From positions 37,213,884 to 37,277,883 of the forward strand of contig CM060464.1 of the NCBI GenBank assembly GCA_030544235.1: a stretch of DNA of 64,000 bases, in the 5' to 3' direction. The stretch comes from Lepturacanthus savala. Taxonomy: Eukaryota > Chordata > Actinopteri > Scombriformes > Trichiuridae. Made by a program: the position numbers and the translations under genes. Positions 30,001-40,466 of this stretch are shown piece by piece (position 1 is the stretch's first letter; each line of letters begins with the position of its first letter). The notes beneath the pieces were generated by a model. The model was not told the DNA's origin. It searched no databases and saw nothing but the letters and a program-made list of their open reading frames with translations.

Positions 30001-31250
30001 AGAATAAACTAGAGTTTAGTGGTAGAAACTAGACTTTAGAAGAATAAACTAGACTTTGAAGAATAAACTAGACTGTAGAAGGAGAAACTAGACTTTAGAA
30101 GAATTAACGACTTTAGAAGAATAAACTAGACTTCAGAAGTAGAAATTAGACTTTAGAAGAATAAATTAGACTTTAGAAGAATAAACTAGACTTTAGAACG
30201 ATAAACTAGACTTTAGAAGTAGAAACTAGACTTTAGAAGTAGAAACTAGACTTTAGAAGTAGAAACTAGACTTTAGAAGAATAAACTAGACTTTAGAAGA
30301 ATAAACTAGACTTTAGAAGAATAAACTAGACTTCAGAAGTAGAAACTAGACTTTAGTAGTAGAAACTAGACTTTAGAAGAATAAACTAGACTTTAGAAGA
30401 ATAAACTAGACTTTAGAAGAGTAAGCTAGACTTTAGAAGTAGAAACTAGACTTTAGAAGAATAAGCTAGACTTTAGAATTAGAAACTAGACTTTAGAAGA
30501 ATAAACTAGACTTTAGAAGTAGAAACTAGACTTTAGAAGAATAAGCTAGACTTTAGAATTAGAAACTAGACTTTAGAAGAATAAGCTAGACTTTAGAAGT
30601 TGAAACTAGACTTTAGAAGAATAAATTAAACTTTAGAGGAATGAAGTAGACTTTAGAAGACTAAACTAGACTTTAGAAGAATAAACTAGACTTTAGAAGT
30701 AGAAACTAGACGTTAGAAGAATAAATTAGACTTTAGAAGAATAAACTAGACTTTGAAGTAGAAACTAGACTTTAGAAGAATAAACTAGACTTTGAAGTAG
30801 AAACTAGACTTTAGAAGAATAAACTAGACTTTAGAAGAATAAACTAGACTTTAGAAGAATAAACTAGACTTCAGAAGAATAAACTAGACTTTAGAAGAAT
30901 AAACTAGACTTCAGAAGAATAAACTAGACTTCAGAAGTAGAAACTAGACTTTAGAAGTAGAAACTAGACTTTAGAAGAATAAACTAGACTTTAGAAGAAT
31001 AAACTAGACTTCAGAAGAATAAACTAGACTTCAGAAGTAGAAACTAGACTTTAGAAGTAGAAACTAGACTTTAGAAGACTAAACTAGACTTTATAAGACT
31101 AAACTAGACTTTAGAAGACTAAACTAGACTTTAGAAGAATAAACTAGACTTTAGAAGAATAAACTAGACTTCAGAAGTAGAAACTAGACTTTAGAAGAAT
31201 AAGCTAGACTTTAGAAGAATTAACTAGAGTTTAGTAGCAGAAACTAGACT
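1..31250. repeat. Large satellite array of 20-bp units
   Basis: The stretch is built of head-to-tail 20-bp units, the commonest being GACTTTAGAAGAATAAACTA. Frequent variants replace the second half with GTAGAAACTA, or read GAGTTTAGTAGTAGAAACTA, GACTTCAGAAGTAGAAATTA or GACTTTAGAACGATAAACTA. Rare 19-bp or shortened units, for example those with AATTAACGAC, break the register and act as markers. The array is already running at base 1, so its left end lies outside the window; it stops abruptly near 31250. There are roughly 1,500 units. Units carry TAG and TAA in several registers and no long ORF exists. I see no gene or transposon inside it. It is most likely centromeric, pericentromeric or subtelomeric satellite DNA; which of these cannot be told from sequence alone. 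Confidence 0.97.
2550..29335. repeat. Tandem duplication of a 13,393-bp satellite block
   Basis: Rare marker motifs recur at a constant offset of 13,393 bp. The start of TTCAAAATTAG is at 2691 and 16084, 4640 and 18033, 6629 and 20022, 10547 and 23940; the unique GTAGACACTCG is at 14871 and 28264. At 8578 the partner is 21951, an offset of 13,373: copy B lacks one 20-bp GTAG-type unit near 20820 and regains one unit near 22800. Copy A runs about 2550-15942 and copy B about 15943-29335, with a shared 22-bp unit at the junction. Because the copies differ by whole-unit indels, this looks like a real duplication, by unequal crossover or amplification, more than a pure assembly copy. Confidence 0.85.
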
Positions 31251-31865
31251 TCATTCCCCGCTGCAGTTCATCATCATTGAGTATTTCAGATCCAGTTACA
31301 TTCTTCTGTCCTAAACACTGAGCTTTGTCTCCTCCTCCTCGCCTGAAGCTGTTTGACTGATCTTTGTTCACTTGTATTCTGGTTCGTTTGGAAGCAGTGA
31401 TGCTTTAGCTTGGCAGCAGTAGTGTGTTTGATCCTGTTTAGTCCAATATTATACCCAGCATCCCACTGAGTCCTGATCCCTGATCCCTGATCCCTGATCC
31501 GACCAATTCTCCGGCTGAGAGAGGAAACCTCAACGTTTGGCTCATTTCAAGTTATTATTCCAACGCTGGAGCAGGAACTCACAGTCTTTCTCTCCTGGGT
31601 TAATTTGTCAGCTGAATACTGACATTGTGATTATGTAGAGACACAAAGCTGAAAGGAAAAGACATAAATGAGAATTTATTCATAATTTTAGTATTTAGCT
31701 CTCAGTTTCAGTTTTCTTCTTCTGAACTTCTGAGATTTTTCTGGTTCCTTCTTCACAAGTCGCATCAAACAGACTCTTTCAGTCTGATTGATTGATTTAT
31801 TTATTCTTGCTGCATTTTGAGATTGTTTCCTCTTTCCTTCCTTCCTACTTTCCTGCTTCTTTTCA
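31251..31865. other. Intergenic, no gene seen
   Basis: This is single-copy-looking AT-rich sequence following the satellite edge. A short run of four TGATCCC-type units lies near 31475-31500. I found no convincing ORF, RNA gene or transposon end. Confidence 0.6.
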
Positions 31866-32189
31866 TGTCACCTGGTTTATTTAAAATTCAATTTGTCACT
31901 GGTGTATCTCGTCTCCTTTGACATGTTTCACCTGTGTCTTATTCCTCACCTGATTCTAGTTAGTAATTAGTTCAAGTTCTTTAATTAAGCTGTTTTTACT
32001 TCAGTCTGTGTCAGATTGCCTGAATGTTTCCTGCATGTCGTTTAGTGCCACTCTTGTTATCTGCCTTTTGCTGAACCCTTGTTTTTTTCTACCTGTTTCT
32101 TCTTATTTTTTACAATAAAAAGACTGCTCACCTCCTGCTGCCTCCACTCTCTTCTCAGCATTTCTGTCCTTCACCATTAAACCCTGACA
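31866..32189 (+). repeat. Possible solo LTR or retroelement remnant
   Basis: The segment starts TGTCACCTGG and ends CCCTGACA, so it has TG...CA style ends with a short TGTCA/TGACA inverted terminus. An AATAAAAAG polyadenylation-like signal lies about 75 bp before the right end, as in fish LTRs. No matching target duplication is visible (TTTCA on the left, TATTC on the right), so this is a tentative call. A SINE-like or unrelated sequence is possible. Confidence 0.35.
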
Positions 32190-32880
32190 TATTCTGTAGA
32201 AATACTGTAGAGTATGAATATTTCCTGGATCAGATTTAAACTCCAAATTCATTCAGATACAAAGACACAAAGATTTCAGATCAATTGAGTTTGTTTACTC
32301 CCAGAAGAAAGTTCAGCATCAAATGTAGTTTGCACATTTTAGTTGAGTCAGATTTCAGAGTATTCTCATCTCTCATTTCTGTCCATCATTCTAACAGCAG
32401 AATACATGGTGTCTCCATGTTTATCAACTACAGCAGTTCCACATGGAAATGTGTTAAAAACAAGTTCAATATGTTTTAAAATGATTCAAACACGTCTGTA
32501 GTAGAACCAAAGCTAATGTGTGGTAATATGTTGAGTACTCTGTAAGTTTGGAAACTTTACTGCCTCATTTTACATCACACACATTCAGAAGCACAGAATT
32601 AAATGAACATGTAATTGAGTCTGATTTCATCTCAGCTGAAGTGGAAAATGCCTACACAGATTTTCAAAATGTCCGACTTCAAATCTCCTCGATATCTCCA
32701 CAGAAATCACTCTGTGTTACTCACTGTCACCTCCAAACGACGACATTCCATCTCTGTGATGCTGTAACTCTACATGACGCAGGTCATAGGTTATTTATTG
32801 GTCATCCACTCAGAAACAGACAGGGAAGCACCAGCTGATCTGATCTTTACTGGTCTCCTGTCAAACACTAACACTCCAGC
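32190..32880. other. Intergenic, no gene seen
   Basis: AT-rich sequence with only short chance ORFs of up to 96 codons that show no recognisable domain. It leads directly into the TATATCAG array. Confidence 0.55.
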
Positions 32881-33145
32881 AAATAAAGTACTAGTATATC
32901 AGTATGTATCAGTATATATCAGTATATATAAGGATGTATCAGTATATACCAGTATATATAAGGATGTATCAGTATATATAAGGATATATCAGTAGATATA
33001 TATCACTTTATGTCAGTATTTACCAGTATATGTCAGTATATATCAGTATATATCAGTATATATCACTTTATATCAGTATATACTAGTATATATCAGTATA
33101 TATCACGTGATATCAGTATATATCAGTATATACCAGTATATGTCA

Positions 33146-33420
33146 GTATGTCAGTCAGTCAGTCATTTTCTATACCTGCTTATTCCTCATTAGGGTCACA
33201 TGGTCTGCTGGAGCCTATCCCAGCGCGTTACGGCGAGAGGCAGGGATACATTTTTTGAGCATGTAGGAAGCTGGAGTACCCGGTGAAAACCCAGGCAGAA
33301 ACGGGGAGAACATGCAAACTCCACACAGAAAGGACCCAGACCCAGGACCAAGGAGGTCTTGAACCTGCGACCTTCTTGCTGTGAGGCAACAGCACTAACC
33401 CCTGCGCACCGTGTCGCCCT
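33146..33420 (+). repeat. Common teleost interspersed repeat fragment
   Basis: Recognisable blocks include TTCTATACCTGCTTATTCC, GGAGCCTATCCCAGC, AGTACCCGGTGAAAACCC, GGGGAGAACATGCAAACTCC and GACCTTCTTGCTGTGAGGC. These belong to a very widespread fish dispersed repeat, usually regarded as a retroelement-derived tail. It is shortened internally relative to the usual form. It interrupts the TATATCAG array on both sides. The family name is not certain to me. Confidence 0.65.
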
Positions 33421-33653
33421 ATATCAGTATGTATCAGTATATATCAGTAAATACCAGTATATATCAGGATGTATCAGTATATATATCACTTTATGTCAGT
33501 ATTTACCAGTATATGTCAGTATACATCAGTATATATCAGTATATATCACTATATATCAGTATGTAACACTTTGTATCAGAATATACTAGTATATATCAGT
33601 ATATGTCAGTATGTATCACTTTATATCAGTATATACCAGTATATGTCAGTATA

Positions 33654-34829
33654 CACTCACCGGCCACTTTATTAGGTACACCTGTCCAACTGCTCGTTAA
33701 CACTTAATTTCTAATCAGCCAATATCACATGGCGGCAATTCAGTGCATTTAGGCATGTAGACATGGTCAAGACAATCTCCTGCAGTTCAAACCAGCATCA
33801 GTTTGGGGAAGAAAGGTGATTTGAGTGACTTTGAACGTGGCATGGTTGTTGGTGCCAGAAGGGCTGGTCTGAGTATTTCAGAAACTGCTAATCTACTGGG
33901 ATTTTCACGCACAACCATCTCTAGGGTTTACAGAGAAGGGTCCGAAAAAGAAAAAATATCCAGTGAGCGGCAGTTCTGTGGGCGGAAATGCCTTGTTGAT
34001 GCCAGAGGTCAGAGGAGAATGGCCAGACTGGTTGGAGCTGATAGAAAGGCAACAGTGACTCAAATAACCACCCGTTACAACCAAGGTAGGCAGAAGAGCA
34101 TCTCTGAACGCACAGTACGTCGAACTTTGAGGCAGATGGGCTACAGCAGCAGAAGACCACGCCGGGTGCCACTCCTTTCAGCTAAGACCAGGAAACTGAG
34201 GCTACAATTTGCACAAGCTCATCAAAATTGGACAATAGAAGATTGGAAAAACGTTGCCTGGTCTGATGAGTCTCGATTTCTGCTGCGTCATTCGGATGGT
34301 AGGGTCAGAATTTGGTGTCAACAACATGAAAGCATGGATCCATCCTGCCTTGTATCAACGGTTCAGGCTGGTGGTGGTGGTGTAATGGTGTGGGGAATAT
34401 TTTCTTGGCACTCTTTGGGCCCCTTGGTACCAATTGAGCATCGTTGCAACGCCACAGCCTACCTAAGTATTGTTGCTGACCATGTCCATCCCTTTATGAC
34501 CACAATGTACCCAACTTCTGATGGCTACTTTCAGCAGGATAATGCACCATGTCATAAAGCTGGAATCATTTCAGACGGGTTTCTTGAACATGACAATGAG
34601 TTCACTGTACTCAAATGGCCTCCACAGTCACCAGATCTCAATCCAATAGAGCATCTTTGGGATGTGGTGGAACGGGAGATTCGCATCATGGATGTGCAGC
34701 CGACAAATCTGCACCAACTGTGTGATGCCATCATGTCAATATGGACCAAACTCTCTGAGGAATGCTTCCAGCACCTTGTTGAATCTATGCCATGAAGAAT
34801 TGAGGCAGTTCTAAAGGCAAAAGGGGGTC
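33654..34829 (+). mobile_element. Tc1-like (DD36E-type) transposon, right end lost
   Basis: The left end follows a TA dinucleotide at 33652-33653 and begins with the terminal-repeat sequence CACTCACCGGCCACTTTATT. The transposase frame follows in plus orientation. After the stop codon the sequence runs AAAAGGGGGTC and then switches straight back to TATATCAGGATG array units near 34830. No inverted copy of the left terminus is present, so the right terminal inverted repeat is missing. With the lost start codon of the transposase this copy cannot move by itself, and without a right end it should not be mobilised in trans either. Confidence 0.88.
33803..34795 (+). pseudogene. Tc1/mariner transposase, DD36E, start codon lost
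   Basis: The open frame encodes a nearly full-length (330 codons) cut-and-paste transposase of the IS630-Tc1-mariner superfamily. Residues 1-110 hold two helix-turn-helix-like segments for terminal-repeat binding (SISETANLLGFSRTTISRVY near 24-43). The catalytic triad is D155 (WSDESRF), D246 (QQDNAPCH) and E283 (NPIEHLW). There are 36 residues between the last two, unlike the 34 of Tc1 and Sleeping Beauty; this matches the DD36E group known as Incomer. The codon at 33803 is TTG where an ATG is expected before Gly-Lys-Lys-Gly; the next in-frame ATG, at 33842, would drop 13 residues. The rest of the frame is uninterrupted, so decay is recent. Counted residues and motifs are seen directly; the family assignment is inferred. 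Confidence 0.88.
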
Positions 34830-36204
34830 TATCAGGATGTATCAGTATATATCAGGATGTATCAGTATATATCAGTATGTATCAGTATATATCAGGATGT
34901 ATCAATATATATCAGTATATAACAGTATATATCAGTATATATCAGTATGTATCAGTATATATCAGTATGTATCACTTTATATCAGTATATATCAGTATAT
35001 ATCAGTATATACCAGTATATGTCAGTATGTATCATTATATATCAGTATATATCAGTGTATACCAGTATATGTCAGTATATATCACGTGATATCAGTATAT
35101 ATCAGTATATATCAGTATATACGAGTATATGTCAGTATACACCAGTATATATCAGTATATACCAGTATATGTCAGTATATACCAGTATCTATCAGTATAT
35201 ACCAGTATATGTCAGTATATATCACTATGTACTAGTACATATCAGTATATACCAGTATATACTGACATATGTCAGTATATACCAGTATATAACAGTATAT
35301 ACCAGTATATATCAGTATATATCACTTTATATCAGTATATACCAGTATATATCAGTATATATCACTTTATATCAGGATATACCAGTATGTATCAGGATAT
35401 ACCAGTATATACCAGTATATATCAGTATATATCCCGTGATATCAGTATATATCAGTATATATCTATATATAAGTATATATCACTTTATATCAGTATATAC
35501 CAGTATATATCAGTATATATCACTTTATATCAGGATATACCAGTATGTATCAGGATATACCCGTGATATCAGTATATATCAGTATATACCAGTATATGTC
35601 AGTATATACCAGTATATATCAGTATATATCACTTTATATCAGTATATACCAGTATATATCAGTATATACCAGTATATATCAGTATATATCACTTTATATC
35701 AGTATATACCAGTATATATCAGTATATACCAGTATATATCAGTATGTATCAGGATATACCAGTATATATCAGTATATACCAGTATATATCAGTATATATC
35801 CCGTGATATCAGTATATATCAGTATATACCAGTATATGTCAGTATATACCAGTATATATCACTTTATATCAGTATATATCACTTTATATCAGTATATACC
35901 AGTATATATAAGTATATACCAGTATATATCAGTATATATCACTTTATATCAGTATATACCAGTATATATCAGTATATATCAGTATGTATCAGTATATATC
36001 AGTATGTATCACTTTATATCAGTATATACTAGTATATATCAGTATATATCAGTATATACCAGTATATATCAGTATATATCACATGATATCAGTATATATC
36101 AGTATATATCACTATATACCAGTATATATCAGTATATACCAGTATATATCAGTATGTATCAGTATATATCAGTATATATCAGTATATATCAGTATATACC
36201 AGTA

Positions 36205-37089
36205 TGACACAAAGGGGGCCGGAGGCTGGACCCAATTGCACGACTCTTTCAAGATCCGTTCAAAAAGACAAAGTCTTTATTGTACAAAATGATAATCACT
36301 CACAAGGAGGGAAAAAACACTACTAAACTAAACTGAGGTCATGTCGGGTTTTGTCTTGTCATTTTTGGCTTGTCATTTCCTGTTTTATTTTGAAAGATAA
36401 CTCTCCTCTCGTTTCAGGTCACTTGCCCTTCCTCATGTGTCATCGGTCTGATTGTCGGCCCCGCCCTGATTGTTTCCACCTGTTCCCCATTACCCGGTGT
36501 ATATCTTGTCTGCGTCTCACCTTGTCTTGTGCCGAAGTGTTTCGTCCTCGCTTGCACCAAAGCCCTTGTCCCTGTTTTCCAAGCCATAGCCTTGTTGTGT
36601 GTGCTTCTTTGTTTTTTGTTCTCGAAAGAGTGAATTTCTGTTGTGGCTTTATAGCGTAGACTTTTGATTTCACCGCCTTAGTATAGTTAATGTTTTTCAG
36701 CCGGTTGTTTTCCTCTTAATGAGTGATTTTGATTTTGATAAGTTTTATAGTGTAGATTAAGTCTCGACGAGTTAAGTTAATATTTTTCAGCCCTTTTATT
36801 TTCCTCCTTTGGAGTGATTTTGATAACTTTCATAAAGTAGATTACTAGTCAGGATTTATTCCGTTAATGTTGTGTAGCCTTTTTGTTTTTCCTCGCTAAG
36901 AGAAATTTTGAGTTTGATAAGTTTTATAGCTCAGATAAGCCCTTTTTTCCTCTTCGGAGCGATTTTCAGTTTTCTAGCTTAGGAATGCCGTTTCATAGCC
37001 TCACTCTGTCGAGGGATCCTTTTGCTCGAAATAAAGAGACTCACCCAACACCTCTGCTCCTGAGTCCATATTTACGTCGGGTTCTGACA
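36205..37089. mobile_element. Composite of two LTR-like sequences in opposite orientation
   Basis: The left 130 bp (36205-36333) match the left end of the LTR at 37585 almost base for base, beginning TGACACAAAGGGGGCCGGAG and reading as the 3' end of a minus-strand LTR. At about 36334-36342 it switches to a plus-strand LTR-like sequence, starting TGTCGGGTTTTG and ending GTTCTGACA at 37089, with an AATAAAGAG signal near 37030. This half shares a block near TTTATTTTGAAAGATAACTC with the complement of the 37585 LTR. CAGTA flanks the left edge; the right flank is ATATATC, giving no clean target duplication. A recombination or nested insertion between related LTRs is the likely origin. The small ORFs inside are not convincing. 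Confidence 0.6.
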
Positions 37090-37584
37090 ATATATCAGTA
37101 TATACCAGTATATATCACTTTATATCAGTATATACTAGTATGTATCGGTATATACCAATATACATCAGTATATACCAGTATACATCAGTATATACCAGTA
37201 TATATCCGTATATATCACTTTATATCAGTATATACCAGTATATATCCATATATATCACTTTATATCAGTATAAACCAGTATATATCAGTATATACCACTC
37301 TATATCAGTATATACCAGTATATATCAGTATATATCACTTTATATCTGTATATACCAGTATATATCAGTATATACCAGTATATGTCAGTATATATCACTT
37401 TATACCAGTATATACTAGTATATATCACTGTATATCAGTATATCCTAGTATGTATCACTATATACCAGTATATATCACTTCATACCAGTATGTATCAGTA
37501 TATATCAGTATATCCTAGTATATATCACTATATACCAGTGTATATATATCACTTTATACCAGTATATATCAGTATATACCAGTA

Positions 37585-38169
37585 TGACACAAAGGGGGCC
37601 GGAGGCTGTACCCAATTGCACGACTCTTTCAAGATCCGTTCAAAAAGAGAAAGTCTTTATTGTACAAAATGATAATCACTCACAAGGAGGGAAAAAACAC
37701 TACTAAACTAAACTATAAAAGTATCAACATAAATTCACTCTTACGAGGACAACAAAAATTCACTCTTGCGAGGACAACAAAAGATCGCTCTTACGAGGAA
37801 AACTGGACTAATTATAACTAGAACAAAGTAACAAAGAAAAGGCTGTCAAAACAAGACTTGAAATTAAACAGACTTGAACAAAACACAACACCTGAAAAGA
37901 CATGGGCATGGAGCTGGATGCTGGTTCTCACGACAAGGGACATGACAAACTGGCACAGGACAAAGGGAGAAAGACAATAAATAGACACAAGGTAACAGGG
38001 CACAGGTGAAAACAATCAGGGCAGGGGAAGGCAATCACACTGGCGGGAAACACACAAGGGCAGGAATCAAAGGTGCCTGAAACGAGAGGGAAGAGTTATT
38101 TCAAAATAAAACAGGAAGTGCACGACAAGACAACACGAGTGATGACAACATTTACGACGAGACATGACA
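37585..38169 (-). mobile_element. Solo LTR with CAGTA target duplication
   Basis: On the minus strand the element starts TGTCATGTCTCG and ends CCCCTTTGTGTCA, so TG...CA ends are present, and an AATAAAGAC polyadenylation-type signal lies near 37656-37661. The 5-bp sequence CAGTA occurs directly on both sides (37580-37584 and 38170-38174), as expected for a Ty3/gypsy or Pao type LTR element. CAGTA is part of the host array unit, so the duplication is weaker evidence than usual. No internal region is present, consistent with LTR-LTR recombination. The 65-codon minus-strand ORF inside it is not a recognisable protein. Confidence 0.75.
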
Positions 38170-38329
38170 CAGTATGTATCAGTATGTATCAGTATGTATC
38201 AGTATATATCAGTTTATATCAGTATATACCAGTATATATCAGTAGATATCAGTATGTATCAGTATGTATCAGTATATATCAGTTTATATCAGTATATACT
38301 AGTATATATCAGTATATTCCAGTATAGGC

Positions 38330-39254
38330 AAGTTTAGGCAAGGCAAGTTTATTTGTATAGCATATATTTAGTATAGTATATAGTATAGTATATATTTCAA
38401 CAACGAGGTAATTCAAAGTGCTTTACATAAAACATTAAAAGCATCAAGATACAATTTAAGACAGTTTATTAAAATAAAAATAAAAATTAAGAATTAAAAT
38501 GTATAACTTTGAAATTAAAACAAAGAACAAGTTACAGTGCAGTGTAGAGTAATTAAGAATGATATTAGCTGTAGGCAGCATTGAACAGAAAAGTCTTCAA
38601 CTGTGATTTAAAAGCAGTGAGAGTTGCAGCAGACCTGCGAGTTTGTTCCAGATCTGTGGGGCATAGAAACTGAATGCTGCTTCTCCATGTTTAGTTCTGA
38701 CTCTAGGAACAGAGAGCAGACCTGATCCAGATGATCTAAGAGGTCTGGATGGTTCATAAGGGATCAGCAGATCTGCAATATACCTAGGCCCTAGACCATT
38801 CAGGGCTTTATAAACCAGTAAGAGTATTTTAAAGTGAATCCTTTGGCAGACAGGAAGCCAGTGCAAGGACCTTAGAACTGGACTGATATGGTCTACTTTT
38901 TTAGTCCTAGTCAGGACTCGAGCGGCAGCATTTTGAATCAGCTGCAGCTGTCTGATTGACTTTTAAGAGAAGCCTGTAAAGACCCCGTTGCAGTAGTCTA
39001 GTCTACTGAAGATAAAAGCATGGACAAGCTTTTCCAAATCTTGCTGAGACATAAGGCCTTTAATCCTTGATATATTCTTCAGGTGGTAGTAGGCTGACTT
39101 TGTAATGTTTTTTATGTGACTATTTAAATTCAAGTCTGAGTCCATAACTACACCCAGATTTCTAGCTTGGTTTGTAGGCTTTAACATTGCTGATTGAAGA
39201 TGAGCGCTGACTTTCAATCGTTCTGCGTTGGCTCCAAAAACAATTACCTCAGTT
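38330..39254 (-). mobile_element. 5'-truncated CR1/L2-type LINE fragment
   Basis: On the minus strand the end of a reverse-transcriptase protein is followed by an untranslated tail; on the plus strand the tail reads GGCAAGGCAAGTTTATTTGT near 38339, a sequence typical of fish LINE and SINE tails. The 5' side is cut off by the TATATCAG array at about 39254. It is a dead copy. Confidence 0.8.
38597..39254 (-). pseudogene. LINE ORF2 C-terminal fragment with one in-frame stop
   Basis: The reading frame starts inside the reverse transcriptase thumb region (VSAHLQSAMLKPTNQARNLG, then LDYCNGVFTGF) and ends in the conserved LINE tail (LHWLPVCQRIHFKILLLVYK, then APQIWNKL). The frame is the same across the whole stretch: a single TAA at 38963-38965 interrupts it after FTGFS. 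The motifs fit the CR1/L2 (Maui-like) group common in fishes. The endonuclease and the reverse transcriptase core are absent through 5' truncation. Confidence 0.82.
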
Positions 39255-39315
39255 TTATATATATCAGTATATATCAGTATATACCAGTATATATCAGTAT
39301 ATATCACTCTATATC

Positions 39316-39736
39316 TGTCACGACCACACCAGGCTCTCCATCGACCACACCCACTCTCCACTCTGCTGAAAACATGGCTTCCCGCTCACTCTCCCCTGTC
39401 TACTAACAGGCCACACTTGTCGCCCTCGTTATGCCCCACACCTGTGGCTTCATCCTAATTGCCAACCCTACATAAACCCTGCAGTTTGTTCAGTCTTTGT
39501 CTGGCTTCACCGTGAGCTCCGCAGACATTTGCTCAGGCTCCTCTCCGGCCGCAGCTCCCGTAGAAGAAGCATTTAATTTAAGTCACGTCAGCTTTTGTGT
39601 TTGTCTGTTAGACAATAGAAGTTTCGGGATTTTTGGCCTCCACCTTATTTTCCTTTTTGTTTCCTGATTTGAAGCTGTCTTTCAATAAAACCCTGAACAC
39701 TGACTTCTCCACGCCTTGAGTCTGTGACTGCTGACA
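39316..39736 (+). mobile_element. Solo LTR with ATATC target duplication
   Basis: The 421-bp element starts TGTCACGACCACACC and ends GACTGCTGACA. An ACATAAACCC motif near 39470 (TATA-like) and AATAAAACC near 39685 bracket a likely R region. ATATC lies directly on both sides (39311-39315 and 39737-39741), but that word is also part of the host array. No internal coding region remains, so it is read as a solo LTR of a Ty3/gypsy-like element; the family is not certain. Confidence 0.7.
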
Positions 39737-39935
39737 ATATCAGTATATACTAGTATGTATCAGTATATATCACTTTATATCAGTATATACCAGTATATAT
39801 CACTTTATACCAGTATATATCACTATGTATCAGTATATATCTGTATCAGTATATATCACTTTATCAGTATATACTAGTATATACCAGTATACAGTATATC
39901 GGTATATATCCGTATATATCAGCATGTACTCAGCA

Positions 39936-40303
39936 GCTTTAGGCAAAGAGATAGTTTAACCCACTAACAAGCTAACAATACACTGTAATGAATAAAATGG
40001 CAGATTTTGTCAAATAGGATTAGAATTTTTCACACTTATATTGTTTCCATATGGCAACAAATCTGTTTAAGCATATTAGAAAAAAACTGAAATAAATTCA
40101 TTTCAAAGTTAAATTTTTTATTGGTAAAAAATATCCAAATTCTGAATGAAACACAACCTTTGACTGTGAGACAATGATGGTCAAATCCTAGTCATGTGAC
40201 CTTATAAATTGTATGTCCTTCAAAATAAAAGCCCTGTTTTCACACCTATCTATATCACAGCTTTTTCGAAAAATAAAGATTGTCATTGGAGCTTCAGTCA
40301 GAC

Positions 40304-40304
<1 letters not shown>
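39936..40304. other. Intergenic, no gene seen
   Basis: AT-rich DNA between the end of the TATATCAG array and the TG microsatellite. No ORF or element end is recognisable. Confidence 0.55.

Positions 40305-40362
<58 letters not shown>
40305..40362. repeat. TG dinucleotide microsatellite
   Basis: An uninterrupted run of TG dinucleotides, close to 29 repeats. The cysteine-valine ORFs across it are artefacts. Confidence 0.97.
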
Positions 40363-40363
<1 letters not shown>

Positions 40364-40466
40364 TCTTAATGGTGGCAGCATATGTCATCGTTAATCAGAT
40401 TTGGGTGATTCAGTGGAAAGAAAAAGGGATGGATGGAGAAAAGGACTGAAAAAAAGAACAAAGACA

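Larger units (their letters stand above)
32881..39935. repeat. 10-bp TATATCAGTA minisatellite with nested insertions
   Basis: The host array is made of 10-bp units, TATATCAGTA with common variants such as TATACCAGTA, TATGTCAGTA and TATCACTTTA. Array pieces lie at about 32881-33145, 33421-33653, 34830-36204, 37090-37584, 38170-38327, 39255-39315 and 39737-39935; other elements fill the gaps. Because few units contain a stop, the plus strand has apparent ORFs of up to 361 codons made only of I, S, Y, Q, V residues. These are translation artefacts of the repeat, not genes. The array seems to act as a tolerant landing site for transposons. Confidence 0.93.

Noticed and set aside
1..31250. CRISPR-like array
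   Set aside because: Units are contiguous 20-bp tandem repeats without unique spacers, in clearly vertebrate DNA.
31251..32880. Host exon candidates next to the satellite
   Set aside because: ORFs are under 100 codons without domains or paired splice sites.
34837..36292. Plus-strand ISIYQYISVY-type ORFs up to 361 codons
   Set aside because: They are translations of the 10-bp TATATCAGTA unit, open in several frames at once.
40188..40449. Cys-Val or Thr-His repeat ORFs
   Set aside because: They come from the TG microsatellite.
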